DNA from: an uncultured Acidobacteriota bacterium
GTDB lineage: Bacteria; Acidobacteriota; UBA6911; RPQK01; JAJDTT01
Direction of reading: 5' to 3'
Assembly: GCA_951812665.1 (NCBI GenBank)
Contig: CATOST010000011.1
Coordinates: 1-61,143, forward strand
DNA length: 61,143 bases
The position numbers and the translations under genes were made by a program. This document shows positions 8,807 to 17,958 of the stretch, piece after piece. Below the pieces are notes generated by a model, which ran no database searches, was not told the DNA's origin, and saw only the letters and a list, made by a program, of their open reading frames with translations. How positions within the stretch are numbered: the stretch's first letter is position 1; each line of letters begins with the position of its first letter.

Positions 8807-8824
8807 CTCGACTCTCCGGCCGCT

Positions 8825-9814
8825 TCAGCCGGTCTCCAGGGATTCGGGTCGCCCCGTCTTCAAAGATCGTATCAGAGCGTCCACTCCCAGAGTTCCGTGG
8901 AGGGCGTCCTGAGGCGGGCTGCTCACGGGATGCCGTCCCTCCAGAGCGTCCAGGAAGTGATCCCGCTGGGCCCGCATGACGTCGTCCCGGTCCACGGTGA
9001 GCTTCTCCAGGTGCCGCCGCCCGGTTTCCCGGTCGCCGTGCTCCACGAGATTGCGGCTCAGATCCACCTGGACATAGCCCAGCTCTCCCTGGAACGTATA
9101 GGTGCAGCGGTCCGGGTAGGCGACGTAGTCGATGTGCAGCTCGGCGACCCGCTCCGATTCGTATTCGATCACGGCGCTGAGGAGGTTGGGGCGGCTGGTG
9201 AAGGGAAGTCCCTCGACCTGGATGCCCCGGGCGTAGACCGAGACGGGCCGTTCCTCCAGGAGCCACCAGAAGGTGTCGAATCCGTAGACGTAGTCCAGGG
9301 CCGCCGAGCCGAAGACGTCCCGTTGGTGTCGGGAGCGTGAGTTCGCCAGCGTATTCAAGGTGGCGACGGAGAATCGCGCGTAGCAGACTCGTCCGATGCG
9401 GCCCTGCCGGATGAGTTTTTGGGCGCGCAGCATCTCGGGCATGAATCTCTGGACGAAGCCCACGTTCAGAATCCGGCCGGTCCGCTGCTGGTCCCGGATC
9501 ATGCTCCTGGCGCCCGCGGCGGAATCGGAGATCGGTTTCTCGCAGAAAACGTGGGCGCCCGATTCCAGGGCAATTCGGCTCAGGGGGGCGTGGGATGCGG
9601 GAGGCGTGCAGACGAAGACGAGATCGGGCCGGGAGGCGGCAGCCTCTCGGAAATCGCTCCATTGACGGGCGCCTGGAACCGTGGTTGCCGCTTCGGACAA
9701 CCCCTCGGGCCGGCTGTCGCAGACCTCGACCGCAAGACCTTCGACCTCGGTCAGGAGTTGCAGATGCCGCAGGCCGATGGAGCCTGCCCCCACCACCAGA
9801 ATCCGTTTCTTCAC
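8825..9814 (-). CDS. Gfo/Idh/MocA-family oxidoreductase
   Basis: A 329-residue NAD(P)-dependent dehydrogenase. The N-terminal Rossmann motif is RILVVGAGSIGLRHLQLL; the conserved active-site Lys is in VFCEKPISD; the C-terminal half is the alpha/beta substrate and dimerisation domain (GSAALDYVYGFDTFWWLLEE). I prefer the GTG start at 9814 (VKKRILVVG) with GGAGG 11 bases upstream; an in-frame TTG at 9877 would add 21 residues without family support. It is the first gene of a likely operon with the two amidohydrolases and the Rieske protein. Substrate unknown, probably a polyol or keto-sugar derivative. Confidence 0.85.
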   Translation of the reverse strand: MKKRILVVGAGSIGLRHLQLLTEVEGLAVEVCDSRPEGLSEAATTVPGARQWSDFREAAASRPDLVFVCTPPASHAPLSRIALESGAHVFCEKPISDSAAGARSMIRDQQRTGRILNVGFVQRFMPEMLRAQKLIRQGRIGRVCYARFSVATLNTLANSRSRHQRDVFGSAALDYVYGFDTFWWLLEERPVSVYARGIQVEGLPFTSRPNLLSAVIEYESERVAELHIDYVAYPDRCTYTFQGELGYVQVDLSRNLVEHGDRETGRRHLEKLTVDRDDVMRAQRDHFLDALEGRHPVSSPPQDALHGTLGVDALIRSLKTGRPESLETG

Positions 9815-9929
9815 GCCGTGTGTTGCCTCCCTGGCGGCTGACCGAGCCAGATTCCTACGGGAGGGAACGAATTGCAAGCCGGAGGAGAGCCCGCCGGTCC
9901 GATTCCAAGGACTACCGGAGACGGCCGGC

Positions 9930-10946
9930 TCAAATGTCGTAGAGAGAACGTTGCAGGGGCTTCTTCGTGGCTGGGCCGGCGGCTTCGTTCAACTCCATGG
10001 GATAGAGATTGAACAAGGTCTGATTCCTCAGATCCCTGGGACCGTGGCGCAGCACCCAGGACCGCAGCAGGCTCACCGGTCCGCTGGCGGGAATCTTGCC
10101 GTTCCGGAAACCTTCGAGCCGATCCAGAAAGAGGGCCTTGTCCCGGTCGGTCAACTGCTTGGAAATCGGCCCCAAGGCGTAGATCAGGACGCCGATGAGG
10201 GAGGTGTAACGGGGATTGCGGGAAAGGGCGTTCGACAAACGCCTCTTGTACTCCTTGGCGAGGAAGGCCGCATCCGGCTCGCCGTCGTCCGACAACAGTT
10301 TGTCCAGCCGATCCAGCTCCTTCCGGTTGTAGGCCATGAGCAGAAGGCGGTTCTTGGCATGGAACCGGTTCAAGGCTTCCCGGGTCGGTCTTCGGGCGAT
10401 CCGGCGAAGCCGGGCCAGCGCATAGAGCCGGGTCAGGAATTGTTCCCGCCGGATTCGATTCCGGAGGCGCTTCTCGTCCTCGACGGCGGCGTCGGGAAAG
10501 TGCTCCAGGACGGCCGCGGCGAAGATCCCGGCACCGCGTTCCAGCACCGTCTCCTGATCGGCGTCGTGGATCTTGGTGTCCCGGATGCCGCAACTGGGGG
10601 AACGGCTCTTGAGGATGAATCCGTCCACTTCTTTCAGTGTTCCCAAGAACGACTGGCTGAAGGTGGTCATCGGCTGGGTCAGGTCGCGCCCGGTGGCCGG
10701 TTGAACCAGGGTCCGGCCGCCGTCGCCGGCGAGGATCCGGATGGGGTCCCGCGGAACGCCCAGACCGATCTCCAGTTCGGGGCAGACCGGCCGCATTTTG
10801 ACGTAGGAGGAAAGATGGTGGATGAAGTCTTCCCGGATCATCTTGCCGTTGTAGCGGCAGGCTTCGACGCCGAGGCAACGGCTCAGGACCACGATGGGGG
10901 TCGGGGTCCGGCTATTGGACTTCAAAGGTCGCGTACTCCCGGCCAA
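9930..10946 (-). CDS. DUF523-DUF1722 fusion protein
   Basis: A 338-residue protein. Residues about 15-155 form the DUF523 domain, with VLSRCLGVEACRYNG at its N-terminus and a conserved Cys in SRSPSCG. The rest is a mostly helical, Arg/Lys-rich DUF1722 (YbgA-like) domain with FHAKNRLLLMAYN. This fusion is common in bacteria and often lies near DNA-photolyase or stress genes, but its biochemical role is not established; the cysteines suggest a metal site. The start is a TTG at 10946, the only candidate ahead of the conserved N-terminus. It is separated from its neighbours by 60-120 bp and is probably its own unit. Confidence 0.8.
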   Translation of the reverse strand: MAGSTRPLKSNSRTPTPIVVLSRCLGVEACRYNGKMIREDFIHHLSSYVKMRPVCPELEIGLGVPRDPIRILAGDGGRTLVQPATGRDLTQPMTTFSQSFLGTLKEVDGFILKSRSPSCGIRDTKIHDADQETVLERGAGIFAAAVLEHFPDAAVEDEKRLRNRIRREQFLTRLYALARLRRIARRPTREALNRFHAKNRLLLMAYNRKELDRLDKLLSDDGEPDAAFLAKEYKRRLSNALSRNPRYTSLIGVLIYALGPISKQLTDRDKALFLDRLEGFRNGKIPASGPVSLLRSWVLRHGPRDLRNQTLFNLYPMELNEAAGPATKKPLQRSLYDI

Positions 10947-11006
10947 GCTTCCTGGGCATGCAGGAGCTTCAACGGTCCCGCCCTGACGGGGGACCTTCTC
11001 AACGGA

Positions 11007-11993
11007 TCAGACTTCCCCCCACGAGGACATTTCGGCCTTCAACTCCGGATCCAGGTTCATCCGAAACGATTCCACGGCGTTGTCGATGTGGTCGTACTTG
11101 CGGGCCCCCGCCAGGACCGTCACGTCCGGGTTGCTCATGGCCCAGGCCATGGCCAGGCGCACCATGGGAATCCCCGTCTCCTCGGACTTGGCCCGCAACT
11201 TTTCCACGATTTTGAAGAACCGGTCGTGGAAGTAGATGTCGCCGTGTCCCGGGACGATGTCGAAACGGGTTCCCGAGGGCAACTTTTCCATTCCGGCCGT
11301 GTACTTGCCCGCGAAAAAGCCGGCTCCCAGAGGACTGTACGTGGTGACGGCGATCTGTTCGCGGCTGCATAGGGGAAAGAGGTGCCTCTCGTATTCCCTG
11401 ATGGCCAGGTTGTACGGGGGCTGGGTGATCTCGAAACAACGGTAGCCCCGCTTGCGGCTGATCTCCAGAGACTCGCGCATCATGTCCGCGGTGAAGTTGC
11501 TGCAGCCCAGGGCCACGATGCGTCCCGCATCCGCTTCCTGGTTGAGGGCGTCCAGAGTCTCTTCGATGGGGACGTTGGGGTCGGGGGAGTGGATCTTGTA
11601 GGCGTCGACCGAATCGGTCCGGAGCCGTTCCAGGCTCGCCGCCAGAGCCTTGTGGATATTCTCGGGACTGGCTCCGGTGCTGACCTTGGTGCAGACCGTC
11701 ACCTCGTTCCGGCAGCCCCGCGCCTCCATCCAGCGGCCGATGATGTTCTCCGATGAGTTCATCTCGAGGGTGACCTCGCGCCTGTCTTCGACCCCATACT
11801 CCTTGATCCGGTACTGCTGGGAGTTGCCCCCGCCGTAGGATTCGGCCGTGTCCAGGAAGGTGATGCCCTTCTCCACCGCGTAGTCCAAGACCTTCCACGA
11901 GGTCTCCTCGTCGATCTCCCGGCCAAAGGTGGCGCAACCCAATCCGATGGGACTCATCATGCGTCCCGTCTTCCCCAACGGTCTCAGCTTCAT
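11007..11993 (-). CDS. Aldo/keto reductase
   Basis: A 328-residue AKR with the complete catalytic tetrad: Asp48 and Tyr53 (FLDTAESYGGG), Lys103 (VCTKVS) and His135 (KIHSPD). NADPH-binding features occur near the C-terminus (VLAGARKYDHIDNAVES). The ATG at 11993 has AGGGGA 8 bases upstream. These TIM-barrel enzymes reduce aldehydes or ketones, often sugars. It is divergent from the Gfo/Idh/MocA gene at 12160, which may share control with it over the 166-bp gap; no palindromic operator was noticed there. Confidence 0.9.
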   Translation of the reverse strand: MKLRPLGKTGRMMSPIGLGCATFGREIDEETSWKVLDYAVEKGITFLDTAESYGGGNSQQYRIKEYGVEDRREVTLEMNSSENIIGRWMEARGCRNEVTVCTKVSTGASPENIHKALAASLERLRTDSVDAYKIHSPDPNVPIEETLDALNQEADAGRIVALGCSNFTADMMRESLEISRKRGYRCFEITQPPYNLAIREYERHLFPLCSREQIAVTTYSPLGAGFFAGKYTAGMEKLPSGTRFDIVPGHGDIYFHDRFFKIVEKLRAKSEETGIPMVRLAMAWAMSNPDVTVLAGARKYDHIDNAVESFRMNLDPELKAEMSSWGEV

Positions 11994-12159
11994 TCGGATT
12001 CCCCTTTCAACGAGTATGGTGGAAGCGGCGGTCCCGGTGGCCTCGGCAGCCTGCGCGCGGTTGTAGAGCTTACCAGTTTCCCCGCGTGGTAGTCTTGGCC
12101 TCCTCTTGACGGTTCGTTGACGTTGGTGAGTGCACGGCCGGTTCGGAAGGAGTGTTCAC

Positions 12160-13236
12160 ATGCGAAAAATCAACGCGGTCCTGCTGGGTCTGGACAATCC
12201 CCATTCGATTGCGCACCTGAAAACGCTCGATCAGCTTCCCGAGGTGGATCGGGTCCTGATCTGGTCCGAAAGTGAGAAGTTCATTCCCGGCGTCGAGGAA
12301 GCCGGGAGCTCGAAGGTGGAGTGGGTATCGACCGATCTGTCGTCGATCCTGGCGGCGGGCGCGCACCTGGCCGTGGCCAGCCCGCGGACCGACCGGAGTC
12401 CCGACGTCTGCGTCCAGGCGCTGGAGACGGGGCATCACGTCCTGGCCGAGAAGCCCATCGGTCCCACGGTTGAGGAGATCGGCCGGGTCGTCCAGTCGGC
12501 GCGGGACAACGGACGGAAGCTGGGGGTCTTCTACGGGCGGCGGTACCATCCCCTGGTCCGCCAGGTGCGGGAGATCATCGCGCAGGGCCTGCTGGGAACG
12601 CTCATGTCGCTGGAACTCCGGATGCTCACGACCCAGGTCCGCTTCCGCGATCCCGACTATTGGCTCTTCAAGAAACGGATTTCGGGGGGCGGAATGCTCT
12701 CCTGGCTGGGCTGCCACTACGTCGACAAGATCCGGTTCGTCACCGGCGAGGAGATCGTTTCGGTCTCGGCCGAGGTGGCCACCCGGAGCGGCGAGGAGAT
12801 CGACGTGGAGGACGTGGCCGTGCTCTCCTTCCGTCTCGCCTCCGGGACCGTGGGCACCCTCCACGTCGGATTCGTCATGGCCCTGAGCGGTGGCGGCTAC
12901 CACAACGTGGGGGGTTACGACAACTATGTGGGAATCAATGGCAGGCGGGGCCGCTTGTACTTCTCTTCCGCCGGGACTCCCGACCGGCTCCACGTGGAGA
13001 CGGACCATCCCGACTGGTCCGACGCCCCTTGGCGGGAGTTCGAATATACCTTGGCTTCGTCACCGGCCTATGGCGGGGTTCCCGGAGAGCGTTTCGTCCG
13101 GGATTTCCTGAAAGCGACCTGGGGAGAGGGGACTGTCCCGGCTTCAGGAGAGGACGCGCTGCAGGTGGCGCGCATCGTGGAAGCGGCCTACGAGTCCAGC
13201 GAAACCGGACGCCGGGTCCAGGTGCCGGCCGATTGA
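12160..13236 (+). CDS. Gfo/Idh/MocA-family oxidoreductase
   Basis: A 358-residue dehydrogenase. The nucleotide-binding start is unusual: KINAVLLGLDNPHSIAHL replaces the common GxGxxG loop with LGLDNPHS, while the active-site Lys is normal (HHVLAEKPIGPT). The C-terminal domain has SGGGMLSWLGCHYVDKIRF, with the His often used in catalysis. The ATG at 12160 is preceded by GGAAGGAG. The altered dinucleotide loop could change cofactor preference. It is followed after 95 bp by the propeller-DUF3604 lipoprotein on the same strand. Confidence 0.85.
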   Translation: MRKINAVLLGLDNPHSIAHLKTLDQLPEVDRVLIWSESEKFIPGVEEAGSSKVEWVSTDLSSILAAGAHLAVASPRTDRSPDVCVQALETGHHVLAEKPIGPTVEEIGRVVQSARDNGRKLGVFYGRRYHPLVRQVREIIAQGLLGTLMSLELRMLTTQVRFRDPDYWLFKKRISGGGMLSWLGCHYVDKIRFVTGEEIVSVSAEVATRSGEEIDVEDVAVLSFRLASGTVGTLHVGFVMALSGGGYHNVGGYDNYVGINGRRGRLYFSSAGTPDRLHVETDHPDWSDAPWREFEYTLASSPAYGGVPGERFVRDFLKATWGEGTVPASGEDALQVARIVEAAYESSETGRRVQVPAD

Positions 13237-13331
13237 TCTCCTCGCGGCTTGGAATCGAATCTTGTCCCGCTCCCCATGCTCATGTTGGACCACTGGGAAA
13301 ACGGGACCGATAAGCCGGGGAATTTTGATCC

Positions 13332-16214
13332 ATGAAGAAAAGGCAGAGTGCCTCCGTCTCGTTGGTTCTGATCTTGGTCTTGTCGGGATGCGGGTCCCAG
13401 GAATCGGCCCTGGACTCGAAGGTCGAGTCGGTTCCCGTTTCCGACATCCGATTTCCGGATTCGGTGTTTCGGGTCACTCTGGGCCTCACCGATTCGGAGC
13501 CCCGGGACTGGTCGGGGAATCTCCGCCTTCAGCCGGGCCAGAAAGCGGAGCTGGTCCCCGAGCACTTCCGCGCCGGAGTGTACCGTCACGACTTCGGAGC
13601 CGGCTGGCGCACCATCGTCGATCCGAAGATCCCCAACGACCGGCTCACGGGACCCGAAAGCTGGCTGGCACACACCACTTTTGACTGGGTTCGCTATCCG
13701 GATCGAGCCCGGATCCGGCACCCCAGCCTCTTCGTCCGGCTCTGGGACAATCCGGGCCAGGCGCCGTTCCAGGTCCGGGCCGGAGGACAGGACTTCTCCG
13801 TCGGTCCGGCGGATCTGCCGTTGTTCCGTCCCGAGTCCCGGCTCGGAGACCGAGTCCGGGTGGAGCGGGTGCCGCCGGCGGCTCAGGTGGCTCGGGAGCG
13901 GACCGGCCAGCAGGATTATCCGGCCCTCATGGCCACCCCTTCGGGAGACCTCTGGGCGGCGTGGCAGGAGTATGACGAGCGCCATCACGATTCGGTCTGC
14001 GTCCGGCGCAAGCAGGGGGATGCCTGGGGACCGGTCTGGGTCCTGGCCCGGGAGGCGGACGTGTTCCGCAGCGCTCTGGCTTACGACTCGAAAGGCGGGA
14101 TCTGGGCCATCTGGTCGATGCAGGTGGAGGGGAACTGGGATCTGTACGCCCGCCGCCACGACGGCGAGGCCTGGTCCGGTCTTCACCGGTTGACCCGGGA
14201 GGCGGGGCCCGACATCTATCACCGGGCCGTCACCGACAAATCGGGGAACCTCTGGTTGGTCTGGCAGAAGGTCATCGAAGGACGGAGCCAGATCGTGGCC
14301 CGGAGCTACGACGGCTCCGGGTGGAGTGACACGGTCCAGCTCAGTGAGGGAGTTTCCGCCGAAGGGAACAACTGGACCCCGTCGGTAGCTGCCGGCGAAT
14401 CGGGGTCCGTGGCCGTGGTCTGGGACGGGTATGCGTCGGGGAACTACGACGTCTACCTGAGGCGATACTCTACCGGCGAGTGGCAGCCGGTCCAGGTGGT
14501 GGCGGGGACCGAGCGCTTCGAGGCCGCCCCGACGGTCACCGTGGATCCGCAGGACCGAATCTGGGTGGCCTGGCACGAGTCGGGTCCCGAGTGGGGCAAG
14601 GACACGGGCCGTTTGGTTCAGCGCAAGGGGACAGAGTTGCGGGAGTCCCGTTGGTTGGGCCTGGCCTGCGTGGACGGCGAGCAACTGCTCACCACGGCCC
14701 ATCCCTTGGGCGATCACCTGGATGCGACCCGGGAATGGGAACTTCCCCATCTCCAGATCGACGCGGACGGGCATCCCTGGCTGCTGGTTCGGAACGTCAC
14801 CAAACGGGGTCCCGCCGGGCGGCCTCGGTACTTCCCCATGTGGGAAATCCACGTCACCCGCTATGACGGCTCCCGCTGGAGTGAACTGGTCCGGGTGCGG
14901 CAGAGCAGCGGGCGGAACGACATGTCGCCGGCCACGGCTCTCGATGCGGACGGGCGCGTCTGGGGCATCTGGGCCACCGACATGCGGAGCGCCAAGTCGG
15001 CGTTGCCGCAGTACGGGCGGGTGATGGTCTCTCCCCTGGGATCGAGTCCGGGTCGGAAAACGCTGGCCCTGCGGCCCTGGTCGCCGGCCGCCGCCGGTTC
15101 GGTGGACCGGATCCATCCCGACGAGGCCGAGCAGGTGGAGCGGATCCGCTCCTATCGGGTGGAGGCCGGCGGGAAGACCTACTTCATCTACCGGGGCGAC
15201 ACCCACCGGCACACCGACATCTCTCTGGACGGCGGCGGCGACGGCGGTCTGCTCGACGCCTACCGGTATGCGCGGGACGCCGCGGCCATGGACTTTCTGG
15301 GAACCTCGGACCACAACCACGAAATCGCCGAGCCATACGCCTGGTGGCGGACCCAGAAGTTCGCCGATCTGTTCCAGCTCGACGACGACTTCACTGCGTT
15401 CTATGCCTATGAGCGCTCGGTCCAGTTTCCCAACGGGCACCGGAACGTGCTCTTCACCCAGCGCGGAAACAACATCCTGGAGGTGCTCACGGCGGAACGC
15501 ATGGGTCTGGACGGGGCCGAGCGCCTCTTCGGTTACCTGCGCCGGACCGGGGGGACCTCCATCCCCCACACCATCGCCACCGGGGCCGGAACCGACTGGC
15601 GGGACTCCGATCCCGAGGTGGAGACGCTGCTGGAGATCTACCAGGGCATGCGCGACACCTACGAGCATCCGGGTTCCCCTCGACCCAAGACGCTGGAGTC
15701 CACGCCGACGCTCCAGGAAGACAGTTCGCCTTCCCGCCGTGACGGCACCGCCTGGAGCGCTCTGGAGAAGGGTCTCAAGCTGGGGTTCATCGCCTCTTCG
15801 GACCACCTTTCGACCCACATCAGCTATGCCTGTCTGATCGCGGAGCGCCTCACCCGGGAGGGTCTGATGGAGGCCATACGAGCCCGCCGGGCCTATGGCG
15901 CCACCGACAACATCGTGCTGGACGTTCGGTTCGTGGGGTCGGACGGAGAGCATCTGATGGGGGAGATCTTCAGCAGCTCTGAGCCGGTGAGAATCCAGGC
16001 GGCCATACTGGGGACCGGGACCATCAAGCGGGTGGACCTGATCAAGGACAACCGGGTCCTCTACTCGGCGGAGCCCGGCCAGCCCAGGTTCCGTCTCGAC
16101 TTCACGGACGGCGACGCGGGCGACTCGGGTGAGAGCTACTACTACATTCGGGTCCTGCAGGAGGACGGCGAGATCGCCTGGGGCTCTCCGGCCTGGGTGA
16201 CTTACGAGAGGTAG
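13332..16214 (+). CDS. Lipoprotein: WD/Asp-box-like propeller fused to DUF3604 (PHP-like) domain
   Basis: A 960-residue predicted lipoprotein. A signal peptide with lipobox LSGC places the lipidated Cys at residue 20. Residues about 190-560 contain regularly spaced blade motifs such as GDLWAAWQEYD, GGIWAIWSMQ, GNLWLVWQK, DRIWVAWHE and GRVWGIWATD, indicating a beta-propeller. From about residue 615 the sequence turns into a DUF3604/PHP-like domain with GDTHRHTDIS and FLGTSDHNHE, which carry likely metal-binding His and Asp residues, and later IASSDHLSTHISYA. The protein is probably anchored in the outer membrane or periplasm and may be a phosphoesterase or hydrolase with a sugar-binding propeller. 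The next gene (sialidase) begins 35 bp downstream. Confidence 0.8.
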   Translation: MKKRQSASVSLVLILVLSGCGSQESALDSKVESVPVSDIRFPDSVFRVTLGLTDSEPRDWSGNLRLQPGQKAELVPEHFRAGVYRHDFGAGWRTIVDPKIPNDRLTGPESWLAHTTFDWVRYPDRARIRHPSLFVRLWDNPGQAPFQVRAGGQDFSVGPADLPLFRPESRLGDRVRVERVPPAAQVARERTGQQDYPALMATPSGDLWAAWQEYDERHHDSVCVRRKQGDAWGPVWVLAREADVFRSALAYDSKGGIWAIWSMQVEGNWDLYARRHDGEAWSGLHRLTREAGPDIYHRAVTDKSGNLWLVWQKVIEGRSQIVARSYDGSGWSDTVQLSEGVSAEGNNWTPSVAAGESGSVAVVWDGYASGNYDVYLRRYSTGEWQPVQVVAGTERFEAAPTVTVDPQDRIWVAWHESGPEWGKDTGRLVQRKGTELRESRWLGLACVDGEQLLTTAHPLGDHLDATREWELPHLQIDADGHPWLLVRNVTKRGPAGRPRYFPMWEIHVTRYDGSRWSELVRVRQSSGRNDMSPATALDADGRVWGIWATDMRSAKSALPQYGRVMVSPLGSSPGRKTLALRPWSPAAAGSVDRIHPDEAEQVERIRSYRVEAGGKTYFIYRGDTHRHTDISLDGGGDGGLLDAYRYARDAAAMDFLGTSDHNHEIAEPYAWWRTQKFADLFQLDDDFTAFYAYERSVQFPNGHRNVLFTQRGNNILEVLTAERMGLDGAERLFGYLRRTGGTSIPHTIATGAGTDWRDSDPEVETLLEIYQGMRDTYEHPGSPRPKTLESTPTLQEDSSPSRRDGTAWSALEKGLKLGFIASSDHLSTHISYACLIAERLTREGLMEAIRARRAYGATDNIVLDVRFVGSDGEHLMGEIFSSSEPVRIQAAILGTGTIKRVDLIKDNRVLYSAEPGQPRFRLDFTDGDAGDSGESYYYIRVLQEDGEIAWGSPAWVTYER

Positions 16215-16249
16215 CCGCTTCCGCGCGACGCACTTCCAAGGATATCCCC

Positions 16250-17353
16250 ATGCTCGAAATCGTGGACCGAGGAATTCTCTCTCACGTTCCTGGGCGCGGC
16301 GCCTACTTTCCCTGCGTCAGGGCCCTTCAGGACGGATCCATGCTGGCGGCGCAGCACGTCGGGAGCGGCTTGTGCTCTCCGGACAACCACATCGAGGTGT
16401 TGCGCTCCACCGACGGGGGCCGCATTTGGACCAACGAAGGAAGCATCCACGGCGGTCTCCCGGCGGATGGATGGTGCTACCGGGCGCCGATGGTCGCTCC
16501 CTTGGAAGATGGCAACCTGGTGATGGCGGCCGCCCGTTATCTCCTGGACAACGACGAGATGTACAATCCGGCCACCGAGGGATTGAAGCCGACGCAGATG
16601 GTCCTCTTCCGCTCGTCCGATCAGGGCCGGTCCTGGTCGGGTCCCGAGGTGGTTCCCAACCCGCTGCCTCCCGAGAGATACGTGAGCAGCCTTTCGGGTC
16701 AACTCCTGATTCTCGCGCCCGACCGCTGGATGTATCCTTTCGAGACCTGGAAGCCGGACGGCTACGAGGGGCCGGTGGACCAGAAGGCGGGGGCCGTCTT
16801 CTCATCGGATCAGGGACAGACCTGGGACGAGTGGTCGGTGGTGGCCGACGACCCGGAGGAATGCCTCCACTACGCCGACCAGATGCAGGCCGTGTTGCCG
16901 GATGGACGGATCTACACCACCCTCTGGACCCGGACCTGGGGTGTGGGGCAGGGAGAGGACGTCAACGATCACTGGGTGGTTTCAGCGGACACCGGCCGGA
17001 CCTGGAGCGAACCTCGTCCCACCAACTTGCAGGGGCAGCTCTGTGCCCCCATCGCGCTTCCCGACGGCCGGGTGGCGGCCATCTACAATTTTCGCCGCGA
17101 ACCCCAGGGGATCCACGTCGCTCTCACCGAAGATCTGGAGAATTACGACATCGAAAACCAGGCCGTGGTGTTTCGGGCCGGCGAGGAGACCATGACGGCG
17201 AAAGCGGTGGACGAGTTCATCGACGCCCACCAGAAGATCGCCTTCGGCCGGCCCTGGGGGATCCTTTTGCCGGATGGCGACCTGCTGGTCTACTTCTGGT
17301 GCACCGCCGAATCCGTCACCCACAACCGCTGGGTCCGGCTCAGGTTCTCGTGA
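16250..17353 (+). CDS. Exo-alpha-sialidase-like BNR-repeat protein
   Basis: A 367-residue propeller with four Asp boxes: RSTDGGRIWTNEG, SSDQGRSWSG, SSDQGQTWDEW and SADTGRTWSEP. No signal peptide is visible from the ATG at 16250 (AAGGA about 10 bases upstream), so it may be cytoplasmic or exported unconventionally. A typical catalytic FRIP Arg motif is not obvious, so hydrolase activity is not certain. It probably shares a transcript with the upstream lipoprotein. A stem-loop terminator follows. NagB, encoded nearby in the opposite direction, would fit amino-sugar use. Confidence 0.8.
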   Translation: MLEIVDRGILSHVPGRGAYFPCVRALQDGSMLAAQHVGSGLCSPDNHIEVLRSTDGGRIWTNEGSIHGGLPADGWCYRAPMVAPLEDGNLVMAAARYLLDNDEMYNPATEGLKPTQMVLFRSSDQGRSWSGPEVVPNPLPPERYVSSLSGQLLILAPDRWMYPFETWKPDGYEGPVDQKAGAVFSSDQGQTWDEWSVVADDPEECLHYADQMQAVLPDGRIYTTLWTRTWGVGQGEDVNDHWVVSADTGRTWSEPRPTNLQGQLCAPIALPDGRVAAIYNFRREPQGIHVALTEDLENYDIENQAVVFRAGEETMTAKAVDEFIDAHQKIAFGRPWGILLPDGDLLVYFWCTAESVTHNRWVRLRFS

Positions 17354-17377
17354 CGCACTTACACACACCCGCGCCGG

Positions 17378-17400
17378 CCGGTGAGGGGAAGGCTCACCGG
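17378..17400. terminator. Stem-loop between convergent genes
   Basis: CCGGTGAG, 7-base loop, CTCACCGG: a perfect 8-bp GC-rich stem 24 bp after the sialidase stop, followed by GGTTT. It lies between convergent genes and could terminate in both directions; the T run is short, so termination efficiency is uncertain. Confidence 0.55.
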
Positions 17401-17465
17401 GGTTTCAAATCGTCCAGGGTTAAGTGCAACCGGTCTCGCGGCCGGTCGTTCTCCGTATTCCGGTT

Positions 17466-17915
17466 TCAGCTGAGTTCTTCGGGCTGACGATCGTCAACGG
17501 TTGCCGGAGGCGGCTCGGTGAACCTCTTGCCCTTTTCCTCGGCCTCCATACGGAGGCGGTTCCAGGATTCCCAGCGCCTGCGCTCTCTGGCACGCCCATC
17601 GGCATGCCCCTCAGCACGTCCCTTGGCGAGCCCCTTGGCGTAACGTCGATTCAGATACCATTCCGAAAACACCCTACCCACCTCCACGGAAACCACGCTC
17701 CAAGCGGCGACCACGACGACCACGGGAGACAGCCCTCGCGCGATGGCGAGGAACGTCTCCATGTTGCCGTCCTTCGTCCCACCGGCTACCTCATGCCAGA
17801 CGACCAGAGCCGTGGTCACGATAACAAGAGCCACAAAAAGTTTGAAGTAGGCGTCCCGCCATGTCGCCGGGACGCTCCAAATCGACTCTCTGTACCTCAC
17901 CGATTCCTTCTCCAT
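17466..17915 (-). CDS. Small two-TM membrane protein with charged C-terminal repeat
   Basis: A 149-residue protein, not assigned to a family. From the ATG at 17915 (MEKESVRYRES) two hydrophobic segments occur at about 24-42 (FVALVIVTTALVVW) and 60-79 (LSPVVVVVAAWSVV). They are followed by a basic, alanine/glycine-rich helix with a short repeat, AKGRAEGHADGRARERRR, and a Glu/Lys-rich end. The layout suggests an inner-membrane protein with a cytoplasmic coiled tail. A longer reading to 18005 would overlap the NagB gene and is not supported. Confidence 0.6.
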   Translation of the reverse strand: MEKESVRYRESIWSVPATWRDAYFKLFVALVIVTTALVVWHEVAGGTKDGNMETFLAIARGLSPVVVVVAAWSVVSVEVGRVFSEWYLNRRYAKGLAKGRAEGHADGRARERRRWESWNRLRMEAEEKGKRFTEPPPATVDDRQPEELS

Positions 17916-17958
17916 CCCGTGATGACTTTTGCCACGGGCTGTTGAGGACCCGGGACCC

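Noticed and set aside
11994..12159. Shared divergent operator between the aldo/keto reductase and Gfo/Idh/MocA genes
   Set aside because: Only repeated TTGACG words were seen, with no matching -10 boxes and no dyad.
13188..15953. 921-residue open frame on the minus strand
   Set aside because: It lies antisense to the propeller-DUF3604 lipoprotein, has low-complexity Gly/Pro/Arg-rich sequence, and no ribosome site; long antisense frames are a by-product of high GC.
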